Position numbers and translations under genes: made by a program. A stretch of DNA of 64,000 nucleotides from Amphirosellinia nigrospora. Lineage: Eukaryota > Ascomycota > Sordariomycetes > Xylariales > Xylariaceae. Below, piece by piece: positions 34,561 to 48,200 of the stretch (within the stretch, counting starts at the first letter, position 1; each line of letters starts with the position of its first letter). Where the stretch lies: the NCBI GenBank assembly GCA_004123355.1, contig SCHM01000004.1, forward strand, positions 62,001-126,000, read 5' to 3'. The notes beneath the pieces were generated by a model. That model did not search any database. It worked only from the letters and a program-made list of their open reading frames with translations, and was not told where the DNA came from.

Positions 34561-35601
34561 TAATAGCACGAAATTTAAAGTAGCCTACTAAACCTATTAA
34601 GTATATATACTTAATTAGTTAAAACATCTATTAAAAAAGAAAATTAAAATAATAGCTTTAATTATAACTACTATATATATACTATACGTAGGCCGTAGTT
34701 AAAGCTATAATAAAACCTACTTTTTAGTTAACTTAATTTAATTATTTATTTATTTTTATTTTATATATATAAGTTTTTATTACTTTTAATAGTAATTTTT
34801 ATTAACTTAGGATTTATTTATTAAATATTTTATTATAAAGTAATTTTTGCTTACTTTAACTTATTTATTAAAAAATTTTTACTTTTATAATATTTATATT
34901 ATTATTATATTTATTATAAACGTTAAAATACTTTATTTTAATTAGCTATAATTAAAAAAAAAGTTACCGGCTTTATTTATCGATTTTATAAAGTTTAAAT
35001 CTTTAAACTTTTAAGATTTATTAAAAAGTACGTTTTATAAATTATATTATATTATTTCTTTATAAATCTATTTTCAAGATTAGTTTAACTAACGTTATAT
35101 AAAAATAACAACCAGTTAATAATAAACCTTATTTAGTTTATTAATAGTTTATATATTATTTATATTAAATTATTTAAATTATTATATATAAGCTTTAATA
35201 CATATTAAATGTTTTATTAAAATATAAATAATGCGCTAAATAGTATTAATTACTTTATAGCGAATATAACGATATAATAAACGCTTAGCACAAGCTATTA
35301 TTAATAAATATATATAATAAATTAATATAATTAGTAAGTATAATAAGTTTTATTATTATATAATACAAAGATTTTTAATAATAATAAGTATATAAGCTAT
35401 ATTAGCATATTATAATAGAATATTAAAAATAAATATAATAATATATTAAATGCTTTATAGTAAATATAATTAACGCGCTAAATACTTTGCGTAAATTATA
35501 ATTAATAATATATTAAATATTAATAATATTAATTAAGCATATTATTATAATATAACTAATATAATTACTTACGCAAGTTATAATTAGTAACATAATAAAC
35601 T

Positions 35602-35700
35602 TAAATAGTATATAATAAAAAGTTAATTTATAAAAAATATAACCGATCTAGTAATTATTTTATAGTAATATAAATAGTATATAATAAAAAGTTAATTTAA
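35602..35700. repeat. Direct repeat pair, 28-30 bp
   Basis: AAATAGTATATAATAAAAAG followed by TTAATTTA occurs at 35602-35630 and again at 35671-35700, period 69, with no mismatch over the core. In this low-complexity region a 28-base identity is still unlikely by chance and points to a local duplication. Confidence 0.65.
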
Positions 35701-38700
35701 ATGTTTTATAATAATATAACTATTACGATTAACGTTTATACGCGTTATAAATAGAATAATAAGTTTTATTAGTAATAATAATAAATATTATTTATAGCTT
35801 TTAATATTATAGGTTTTACAAATATACTATAATATAGTTATTTAATATATAACGGTAATAAATATTTATTTATAATTATAAAGGTTTTCGGGGCTTTATT
35901 TTTATAATATTATTTATAATATAAACAATAAAACTATAGCAAAAAGTAAAAAGGGCTAGATTTAGTTTAATAACTAGTTGTTTATTAACGCGATTTTAAA
36001 CCGAAAAATAAGTAGGATTACTTGTTGTTTTTTTTATAATATATGCGCTTATAAGAATATAGCTTAAACAATAAGTTAATAAAACAAAGAATAAATATTT
36101 ATTATATATTTTTTTATTATGTAGCTACTAAATATTAGTTTAATAATTAATTAGTATTATATTAAATAAACTTTAAATATTATATATTAAATATATATTA
36201 GATTAATTTTTAAATTTAATTTTAAAGCTTAGATTATACTTATTTTTTTAAGCTTATATATATTAAAATAAAATTAAAAAAATATAATGTTTTTAATAGT
36301 TAATATTATAACTGTTTTATTAAAATATTATTTAAATAAGCTAATAAAAGTTTATGCGCAAAAACTATATTATTTTATTATTTTTAATTAAAATACTATA
36401 TAGCTAAGCTATATTATTAATTATAACTTTACTATAAAATATTGTTTTTTAAATATTAGTCGTAATATTTTAAATATAAAATATTTATGTTCGAGTATAA
36501 AATAAATATAAAGCTAAAATATAAAGTAAAATTTTAAAGTAAAAATATTTATTATTAACGAAAAACCGTTCGGTAAAAAAAGCAAAAACTTTTGCTTTTT
36601 TAAACATTTTAACAAATATTTAACTTTTATTATAAACTTTTTAATATATATCCTTATTAGTTAGCGATTTTTTCCGAATTTGTTATTTTTATATTTTTAG
36701 TTATTTTAGCTTCTGATTTATATTACTATATTATTTTATATGTTTTTCTTTATTATTATTTTTATTATTATTTTTATAGCTTTTATTTTTTATCTTTAAA
36801 GCTATTATATTTTAATCTTTAGTAAATTATTATTTTTATATTATATTTTATTTTTAATTATATTTGTTTTTCCTTAATTAAAAAACCTTATTTATAACGT
36901 ATTATATTATTTTTAAAGTAGATTTTCATTTTGTAAACAATATGTTTATTTTAATATATTATAATATTTGTTTTATTTATATTTTTTTTAAATTATATTT
37001 GTTTTTATATATTTTTTACTTATTTAATTTTATTTTTTTATAAGGTTTAGTTTAAAAGATTAACTATTTGTATTTTAATTATTATTATAAATTAAAATAT
37101 AAATAATAACGTTAAAAAGTTTACTAATTTAATTAATTTTATTGTTAAAAATATTAAAAAAGCGAGCTTTTAATTTATTAAAATAAATGCTGCCGCAAAT
37201 TTAAATAAAATCTAAGCTATAACTTTAACTAAAAACGTAACTTATAAAATTATATAAAAAATAAACAAAAATATTTACTTTATTGTTTGTTTTATATTTT
37301 TAGAAATTTAATATAGTATAATAATATTTCTTTAATTTTATATAATATATATAAACCTAGCTATTTTTTTTTAAGCTTTTTAAATATCCGATTTAAGTAT
37401 AAAAGCTAGTATTAGCTTATTAAAATTAAAAATAAAAAAGCGGATAATTTTATAAATATATTAAAAACTATAATAATTTTAAACTAAATATAAACTTTGA
37501 TTTAAAAATTAAAAATGCTGATCCGAACGAAAAAAAAATATTTTTTGTTTTAAGCTAAGCTAATTTTAATTTAAACTATTTATAATATAATATTTTTAAA
37601 ATAATAGAAAATAATTATATTAAAGTATTAACGAATATATTTAAGTTTATAAAAAAAATAAGCATAATTAATTTTATTAAATTATAGATAAAAACGCCGA
37701 AAATAAAAATTAAAACTAGGTTATGGCTTAAAATATCGAAAAAATAGTTTAAAAAAAAGTATTAGAACTTTTAGCCGATTATAATTAATATTACGGGCGG
37801 GAAAAAAAAGCAAAACAAAAACGATTATAAAAGTTGTAATTATTATATAAAAAAGTTAAAAATACTAAAAAAAAGTCGGATTATTTAAAGTAAAAAAAAA
37901 AAAGTAAAAATAATAAATATAAAAAAAAATAAAAACAATATGTAAAAAGCTTTAATATTTAAATCTAATTATAGCCCGTATTATATTAAGCGACCTATTT
38001 AAAGTAAACTTTATTAAAGCAGAAAAAAAAAAAAATTAGTTATAATAAATATAAACAGCTTATTAAAGGATATAAACAAAAAATTATAGTAACGGATAAA
38101 AAAAGCTAAATAAAGCTATTTGTTTATTTAAACTTAATAACTATATCGTTAAAAATAAAAAATAACTTATTAAAAAGATAAAAATACTATTATATACTTA
38201 TTAAATTATCGGAACTTTTTAAATATTAAGTCGTAAGTTTTGCTAAGATAACCTAAAAAGTAATATATTAGCTAATAAAATAAGTATAAAAAAACTTTCG
38301 AAACTTTTATATATATCGTATTAAACTGTTTAATAAATAATAAAACTAAACAATATAATAAAATAACTTTAATTATTACATTTAATATAATAATTAAATA
38401 ATAAAAAAATAAAATTAAAAATATATTTAATTTAACTATATTAATAGCATTTTATATTATAAACAAAATAAAAAACTTTTTATTAAATATTTATAAACGT
38501 AAGTATTATATAAATTATCGTTATAATTAGTTATATTATACGATTACTAACAATTAATTTTATAGCTTTATTAATTATTAAAAGATTTTTAAGCAATTTT
38601 TAAGCAATAAGTTTAAAAAATAATTAGAAATTAATTCTTATAATAAATAAAAGTTTAAAAAAAGTTATAACTAAAAGCTAGGGCTTTTGTTCTAGATTCT

Positions 38701-41700
38701 ATTCTAATAAGTTGTCCTCGATAAAAAATACTATATTAAAAACAAAAATAGCTAAATATAATATATTAAAATTTATTTTTAAAACTATAAATATTTAAGA
38801 TAATTTAACATCGATCGTATATTAAAATCTAAATAAACGTTACTATTAAGCTTTATCCGAAATACCTATTACGAATTCTTTAACAGTATAGCTATAAATA
38901 GCCCAAATAAGAAATAAAACTAATATTATATAAAGCTTTATTTATATATAAAGTTTTTAAACGCTAATTAAATAATTAAACTAAAAAATTATTAATATTT
39001 TATTTAAATATTATAAACGTATATAATATTTATACTATATATAAACTTTTATTTACTAGTATTAACTTTTAGCTATAAATTATTTAAATAAAACTATAAG
39101 CGATATTATAATTAAGAAATAAAACTTAGCTTATTTTATAAAAATAGTTTTTAAAAAGTTTTATTATATAATAAAACTATAAGCGATAGCTTTATAAGCT
39201 GCCCGCTTTATAAAATCTTTAAACTAAATTATAAAATAAAATACGTTTAGCTTACGAAAAAAAAACAAATAATTTATAAATAAATAAACTATAATTTACT
39301 TTTAAATTACTACTAATTTTTAGAAATATTATCGAAAAAAGGTTTTAAAGTATTATTAATAAAGTTTTAAAAAAGCCCGGGCGCAAAGCTATTAAATACA
39401 AGCATAAAATCTTAAAGTTTATTTATTTTTATTTTATAGCTTTAATAAGCTATAATATATTTATTTTTTTAAAAACTATAATAAAAAAAAAGCTTAAGCT
39501 ATAAAATCTTTTTAAAATTAAAAGTTAACTATAAAAATAAAAAGTAAAAAACCCGTTTTTAAGTAAATCAAAAATAGTACGGTAAAAAAATAACGATTAT
39601 TAAAGCTAATAATAATTATTAAACCTTAAAAAACGCTTTTTAAAATAACTAATTTAGTTATAAGTTTAATATAAACAAATATTTAAATCTTGCTTTAGCT
39701 TTATAAAAAAAAATATATATTAGATTTATTACTAAAAGCTTATCGACCTATAAATTAGTATAATAAAGCTTTAACTTTAATATCGAAAAATTAATAGCTA
39801 ATATAAAAATATAATATAAATATATTTTTTAAAAAGTATATTAATAACAAATAGCAAAATTAGTTAAAAAATAAACTAATAATATTTAAATATCCTAACT
39901 ATAATAAGTTTTTAATTTAATATAAACTAGCCGGATAATTAGATATAAAAAACTTAAATACGTAAAAGTTAATAAATAAATAACATCTTAAGTATTTTTA
40001 TTCGGTAGGCTAAAATTAAAACGCGACGTTTTAAAAAATATCCGAAATTAAAAAAATTATAGTCCAAATTCTTTTAATAGTATAATTAAGCTTACTTTAA
40101 GCTTATTATTCTAAGCGTAAAAACAACAGCTATAATATAGGCCATTTTTAAATAATTACTTAAAGCTTCTAATAATAAAATCATCGTTTTTATAGAATTT
40201 AAAATAACTAGCACGATTATCAGGCATATTTTAAAAGCCAAAAGTATATTTTTTTTTATTTCGTTAAAAATTATCTTTAGTAAAAAAAAATAATACTATT
40301 CGCGGATTTAAAAAAAAAAAAATATTAAAATTATAATAAATTTTTTATTTTGTTCGAAAAGTATAAATAACTAATAGCTATAAGCTTACTTTTATAAAAT
40401 ATTATTCGGTAGTATTTAATTTAACGGTCGTAAACCGAGTTATTATTATTAACTTATAATAAAACTTAACGATTAAAATATAAGCATTTAAACAAATTTT
40501 TATATAAGCTAAAAAAAAAAACTTATTTTTTCTATATAGTTGCTAAAAACTATCGATAACTATATAAAAGCTTTTTAAAAAAAAAAAAAAAAATATTAAT
40601 AAAATTATAAAGCTTAATAAAAAAAAAACTTTTATTAAAAAGATTATTTTTTTAATATTTAATAATATTAAAAAATACGCGGATAGTAGCTTTTAAATAC
40701 TTTTTAATAAAAATAATAGCAAATTTAGCGAAAAGTTCGAAAAATTTAATAAAACCGAAAAAATTAAAAATAAAAAATTTTAACTATTATTATTTTTTAA
40801 CCGTATAGCTTATAGTATAACTATTACTTTATATATATTTTATAAAATATTTTTTTATTAAATTATTATTTTTTGTTTGCTTTAATAATAAAACTTAAAT
40901 AGCTTTTATTCGTTTATCTTTAATAATAATTCTTCCGATTTCTTTTATATTTTTTATAAACTAACTAATTATTTTAATCTCCGAAAAACGTTAAAAAACG
41001 TTATTACTATAATTTTAAATAATAAATTAAAAAAAAAATATAGAAAAAATAAAAAAAACGAAAAAAACCATAATATATTACTAATAACTTTATTATATTA
41101 ACAACTAAATTTCGCTAATCGTATCCCCGATATTAAGTATATATTTATTATATATATTATTACTAACGAAATAAAAACTTATTTAGCGCTATATAATATT
41201 TTTAAAGTTTTAAATATTTACTTTATTATAAAAGCTTAAATAAAAAGCTTAAAATAAATTTAATTTAAATAATAAATAACTATAGTATTAAAAGGCTATA
41301 TAGATTTAAGTTTTATTTTCTAAAAAAAGGATTTTATATTTTTTTATACTTAGAATTTTTTTTTTTTCGCGGATTTTTGCTAACTTATTTTAAAACCTAT
41401 ATAACTAAAAAAATAAATATTTCGGTATTTAAATTTAATTCAGTATTTATTTTTAAAATTTATAATATTTTCGTACGACTATTTTAGTTTTATAAAATAA
41501 TATTTAGCGAGCTTTATATAAACTTTATATAATATTAAATTGCGCACTTATTAAAATCCGTATAATATACTTAGAATATTTTAATATTTAATTAAAAAAC
41601 GAGCTATAAAAAAAAAAACGTTTATTGCCGATTTTAATAAAAAAATTAAAAAGCTTAACGAAAAAATAAGCTATAAATAAAAAAAAAAAAAAAAATATAT

Positions 41701-44654
41701 TAATTATATATAATGTTTTTTTTTTTTAATTATATTTTTATAATATAATAAGTTTAAGCTTATAGTCCGAACATTATTTTAATAATTTTAGCTATATATT
41801 AATTATATTTAAAAAGTATTAAATATAAGTTTTTTTACTTTAAATATTATTTTATTATTATATATTAATAGTATTAATATTTATATTTAATTTAATAATA
41901 ATTATATATTTTAATTATATAGCTTTTTTTAATCTTGCTTTTTTATTACTTTAGCTTTTATCCGTTTAGCGAATTTTTATATTTTTTAAGCTAAGGTTTT
42001 TTATAATATTTATATTATTTAAACCTTACGCCTTACGCTAAGGTAAATAGCTTTAATTATAGGACTATAAAGCGTTAAAAAAAAAAAAAATACGTTTTTA
42101 CTTTTTTAGCTTTTAATTACTATTATTATATATATAAAAGAAAATTTAAAGCGCTAATAAGCTATAAATATACTAGCTTTAAAAGTTAAAAGTTAAAAAT
42201 AATTAATAACGGTTTAATTTAAATTAGCGAATAAAAAGACTATAAAAAACCTAGTTATAAGTTTAATTATAAAGCTATAAAAAATAAAGCTAAATAACGT
42301 CTAGTTATTATTATTACGTAAATATAAAAAAGTATAAAATATTAATAAGCTATATATAAAACAATAAGATTATATTTTATTAAAAAACCTAAAAAATAAT
42401 CTAATAATAAAAAAATATTTTAATTAATCGATTTTAACTATAACAAAATTTTTATAACGGCTTTATCGTATATAATTTCCCGGACGTTTTTTTTTCTCGG
42501 GATATTATAACTATAAGTAGTCTTAGCTTATATATAATATATTAAACTTATTAAAGTTTGTTTAATAGCGTTAGAACCCTTATATAGTTATTAAATTATA
42601 ATTAATATACTAAAATATTTAAATTATTATTTTAATCGTTTAATTCTTTATTTTTATTATTAAACTATAAATTATTATTAGGTTTATTTATTATAATCGT
42701 ATAGTTTTTTGCTAGTATATATATTTAAAAATACCGAAATATTATAAATATATAATAATAATCTTTAAACAATTAATCTTTTTTATTTATAACTAAATAT
42801 AAAGTTATAGCTATCATATAAAGTTAAAAATTAATAAAACTAAAAGCTTTTTAAATTAAAGGCAAAAAAGCTTAAATTTTTAAGATTTATAAATATATTT
42901 TAGCAAATTAGGGTTACTAGCTATATCGGCATAGTTTTTCCGAACAGGTTGCTTTTAACGCGCTTTATTGTTCTGTTTTAATCTATAGTAGCTTTTTTTC
43001 CTACGTAATTACGTTAATAATATCTGCCTGTTTTATCAATAATAACAATATATACTAAAGCTATATTATTACTTTATAAATAAACTATAAAATTTATTCG
43101 ATTTTTTTACTATAATAATAATATATATTTAATAAAATAATAACCGGCAAACAATACTTAGTTCCCTTTATAATAATTTTTTATATATTATTATATATAA
43201 TAAAATTATATTTTTTATTTGTATTTTTTTTTAAGCTTTTGCTAAATATAAGAATATTTTTTTTTTTAAAAATCGATCCTTTTTTCTTATTTTTCAATAT
43301 TTTAAATAAATAATATAATAAAAATTTAATAGTAATAAAATAAACATATCTTATACGTTTTTAAATATAATATTATTCGGCAACCCTTTTTTAAATATAA
43401 AACAAAAGCAACGATTATTTTTACTAAACAAAATAGCTTAACAAATAACTAGCATTTTAAATAGTTTATACTATTTTATTAGCTTATTATTTATATATAA
43501 AGTTAAAAATAAAATAGCAGCTTTTAAAACCCAGTTCGTTATTATATTTAATAAGCCGGTATTAAAATCGTTAAATTCGGAGTATATTTATAAGCAGTAG
43601 CCTACGTAAAATATTAATAAAAAGGACTATTTAGCGGTTATAAAAGTATTATATAATATAGTTTAGCCTTATATAACTTTATATTATATTTTTTTAATAA
43701 TATTATGCGGAGCTTTTATATAACGGTTTCTATTAGTATAAATTATATTTTGTTCGATTTTAATAGGCTTATTATCGATAGTTTTATTTATTATATTTTT
43801 TAATATATAACTATAATATAAACGTTAGTTTTTTCGAAAAAAAAATTCCCGGTTATAAAATATAACTTTATAACTTAAAAAATTATTTACGAATAATTTT
43901 TTTTATAGTTTTCGAGATATTTATATTATAAAACTAATTATAAAATAATCGATTATAATAAACCGTATAATAATAAATAAACAAAAATAAAACATAATAA
44001 ACTATTAATTAATATATAGTTATTTAGCTATTATTTAGTTATAACGTTTAATATATATAATAAATTAAATTATTATTTAATAAAAAGTAATATTTAAAAT
44101 AACAATAATAATAAAATAAATAAATATTTATATTATAATAAAATAGTTAAAACTAAAAATATAATTAGCGGCTAAAGTTTATAAATAAATAGGTAATATT
44201 ATAAACGAAAAAAATATACGAAAAAAATAATAATAAATAAAAAAAAATAAATATTTATTAATAAGTTATACTTAAAAACGAATAAAAATTATTTATTATC
44301 GAAAAAAATAAACTTAGCTAGAAATAATATTAATAAGTTTAAATAAATCTTTAAAAAAAGCTTTAAAAAATAAAATAAATATAAATAAAACAAACTTCAA
44401 AATAAAATAAGTTAAATAAAGCTTAAATAACTAATTAATAATCAATAATTAATAATAATAAAGTTATAAGTTCTAAATTTATATTATTTTTAATATTAAA
44501 TATATAAATAGTTATAAATAAATAAATAAATATTTTTAAAAATTACTTAAATTATTAATATTAAATAAAAAATAAAAAACATAAAATATAAAACTTTAAA
44601 TGCTAAATTATACGTTAAACATAAAAAGTAAAAAAAAGCTTTAAATAATAAAGT

Positions 44655-44780
44655 AGTTTTAATTAAAATAAAAGAATTTTTATTTAGGATATAAAGCCGG
44701 ATAAAAAAAATTTTTTATCGATAAAAAAAACTTTTTTTTATTTAGTTATATTTTTTTATAAAACTTAAGCATTAAAACCC
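44655..44780. repeat. Dispersed repeat A, copy 2
   Basis: Matches 10193-10318 and 47085-47195. Here it reads AAAGAATTTTTATTTAGG, ATATAAAGCCGG, a T-rich part with TTTTTTATCGATAAAAAAAC, then TATTTTTTTATAAAACTTAAG. Repeat B follows directly, which makes this the most complete composite unit (about 280 bp with B). Confidence 0.7.
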
Positions 44781-44935
44781 TTTAATCTAAAAATAAAAAT
44801 ACTTAAGTTTTTAAAATTTATATGTTTATTTTAATAAATATATAATAAATAAGTTATAATTGCTAGTTATACTAGCTTAGTTTTTCCAAATAATTTATAT
44901 ATAATTAAACCTATTATTTTATTTTAATTTATTAT
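44781..44935. repeat. Dispersed repeat B, copy 2
   Basis: Contains the 29-base core at about 44850 identical to that at about 8864, plus flanks CCTTTAATCTAAAAATAAAA and AATTAAACCTATTATTTTA that align to copy 1 with transitions. Adjacent to A on its left. Confidence 0.7.
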
Positions 44936-45160
44936 TAATTATAGTAATTTTTTTTATTATATAATTAAGTTAAAAATATAAATATATTTATATTATAATT
45001 TAATTATTATAGTTAATTTTATATTTATATTATTTGCTTGTTATATTAATAGTAGCTATATAAAATAAAGTTATAATATTATTTTATAGTCGGACTATAA
45101 CTTTGAGCTAAAAATTAAAATTATAGTTTTTTATTAGTTATAATAAAATAAAGCGCAAAG

Positions 45161-45270
45161 GTACGCTTTTTTTAAGTGCTAGTTAATAGTAAAAGTACGC
45201 CCTTTTTAAATGCTAGTTAGTAGTAAAAGTACGCTTTTTTTAAATACTAGTTAGTAGCGCTATTACGCTT
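45161..45270. repeat. 34-bp tandem array, 3.3 copies
   Basis: Units begin GTACGC at 45161, 45195 and 45229, with a last partial unit (TTACGC) near 45262. Each continues with a T run and a TGCTAGTTAxTAGTAAAA or TACTAGTTAGTAG segment. Changes between units are C/T and G/A. Lies 200 bp right of the A+B composite. Confidence 0.85.
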
Positions 45271-48200
45271 TTATTAATTATTTATTTTTATTTAGAAAAA
45301 AAACAGAAAATTTTTTATAAAAAAAGTTTATAAGCTTTTTTATAAAATATATTAATTTTTATAATATTTTAGGCTTTTTTTAACAAAAGTTTAATTTTAT
45401 TAATATATTTAAACGAAACTTTAAAATAGTTTAAATATTTAAAAAAAAAATTTTATAAACTTAAAAACTATATTTATATAATTAATTTAGAACTATTATA
45501 TATTTGCTTTTAATTATTTAATAAACTTAACTATATAATATTAGCAGTATTAATATTATAGTTTAGTTTGCTAAAAAAAATTATTTTAAAAAATAGTCTA
45601 ATAAATATTAGAAAATTTAAATAAACTACTATTATTATATAAAAAAAAAACTTTAGTATTTAAGCTTTTAAAATATAATAAGAACTAAATACTATTAAAC
45701 TAAGCCCTAGTAAAATAAGTAATTTTTAAACTATTAAATAATAAACTTAAAAATAATTTTTAAAGTAAAATTATTTATAAAAGCTTTTTTAAAACTAACT
45801 AATATTTTATTTAACTATAAATTTAAATAATATAAATTTAAAATAAAATATTATAGCGTTATAATAGCTTTAAAATAAATATATAATTATTAATTTATAT
45901 TATAAACGCTTTTTATAATATTTAATAAAGTAGTTTTTAGTTTAAACTTGCTTATAATATAGATTATATAGCTAGTAAATTTTTTTATAAAAATTTTTTA
46001 AAAATAAATTTAAAAGAAATAAATATTTTTTGCCCGATTAAAAAATTTTAAGCTTTAATCGGCTATTTTAATAGCGTATATTAGTTTTTACCCGGTAAAA
46101 TATATTTACCCGGACGTATACGCGTTAAAAAACAATAAAACTAATATTACTATTATATTTATAATTAAAAAATTTTTAAAATTATACGTTTATAAATTTA
46201 AATTAATAAATAAACATTTAAATTATTATTTAATTATAATAAAAAGTTTTTAAACGTATTAATTAGTTAATATTTTATAGTTAGGTTTTTTTTTTTTAAA
46301 ATATTTCGCGTTTAAAAAAATATAAATTATTTATTATTTAGCGACTTTTAGTAAAAAACTATAAATATAAAATTAGATTTATATAAAAACTAATTAAAAA
46401 TATAATAAATATAAATTATATTTTATTTAGAAAAAAAGCTATTTTTATTTTTATTGCTTACATATATTAAAACTATAGCTACGTTTTATAACGTACTTAA
46501 TAAAATTTAAAGCAACTATTATTATAAAAACTTATTTTATAATATTAAACTAAATAAATAGTTATTATTATATAATTAAACATTAATAATTAATTATTTT
46601 AATATTTTATAAAGTAAAAAAATAACGTTAAATTTTTACGAACTATATATAACGCTAAATATTAAATAAAAACTATAACTATAATAAGATTTAAATACGC
46701 GTATTTATTTAAGCAAAGAAATTTCGCGCTAAAAAAGCTAATATTTATTTAAAAGTTTTTAAAAAGCTATAAATTTATTAAAACTATAACTAAAATAAAC
46801 TAATAAATTAAAATATATTTTTTTAATAGTAATAAAAACTTTATATAATTATTTTTAAAAATAGCTTTAATATTAAAATAAATTATAAACCGAATTTTTT
46901 TTTTTATTATATAAATATAAAAACATTAGTTATTAAATAAATAAAACTTTTAGCTTATAAATAAAAATAAAATATAAATAACTAAAAAATAAATATAAAT
47001 TAACTAAAATATAATATAAATATAATATAAATTATTATAACGTTATATATTAATAAATTAAATCGATAGCTAAAAATAAAAAAGTTTTTAATTAAAATAC
47101 CCGAATTTTTTTTTAAAAAATAAAGCTAAAATTTTTTTTTTTTTCGATAAAAAAACTTTTTTTTTTAGTTATACTTTTTTATAAAACTTAAGCACTAAAA
47201 TAAAAAAAAAAAATAAAAAAAAACTATATAAAACTAATATTATAATAAAAAATTAAAAATTAAAAATTAAAATAAAAAACATTATAATAAAAAATACACA
47301 AAAAATACCTGGCTAAGTTATATAGCCGGATAGCTTAATTTATTTTATTTATTTGTTTTACCGAATAGTTTATAATGTTTAAACTATTAATTTTATTAAA
47401 ATAACGTTTATATAAATATTTTTAAATATTATAGTTTAACTTATTAAATATATTATTATTTAATTTCAAAATTATATTTTATAAATTAGTAGCTAATATA
47501 AAGAAAAATTATATATAGTATATTAATTTTAGCTATACTTTTACTAATATAGCCTAGTTTTCTTGCTTTTAACTAAATAATTAAATCGCTAAATTATTTA
47601 AATTCCGATTACTATATATAAACTTACTTTGTGCTAAAATTCGATATATAATATAAGGATTATATAATTATTTTTTTATAATTATTTAAATAGTTTTTAA
47701 TTATATACTTTTATAATCAAAATATAAAAACTTGCTTACCCGGTAAATTTAATTATAATTTTAAAATATTAAGGCATTAAAATTCATTTTTCGCGTTTTT
47801 TGCTGCTTATTTTCTATACTAGCATTATTACGTTCTTTTTAGTCTTACTTTTTAAATAGCGTATAAAATAAAATTTAGCAAAATGTTTAAATAAAAACTT
47901 TTTAAATTTCTAATACTACTCTTTTAATTTTTAATAAGTTTAATGCTATATATATCAGCTTAGTTAAACATTTAATTTATTAGTTTAAAAATAATTAGTT
48001 ACTAATATATAATTTTATATTATATAAAATTAAAGTTTATATTTCTATTTTTTTAAACTTTTTTAATTAATAAGCAAAATAATATAAACAATATATATAA
48101 TTATTTATTAATGCCGGCATTTAGCAATACTATTATACTTTTAAAGCAAATTATAGATTTATAAAAGCTAAGATTATAGTTTTTATATAATATATAAAGA

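Larger units (their letters stand above)
34206..44654. other. Long decayed stretch, no recognisable gene
   Basis: About 10 kb of eroded sequence with stops in every frame. 36600-37080 is strongly T-biased and 37400-39900 A-biased. Small G+C-richer spots are near 34660-34700, 39370-39390 (GCCCGGGCGCAAAG), 42470-42500 (CCCGGACG and CTCGGGA) and 42930-43040 (several TG/CA words kept). A frame of about 47 codons through 39365-39505 and others of similar size were judged chance. Only the hairpin at 34538 and the repeat pair at 35602 and 35671 are structured. Confidence 0.55.
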
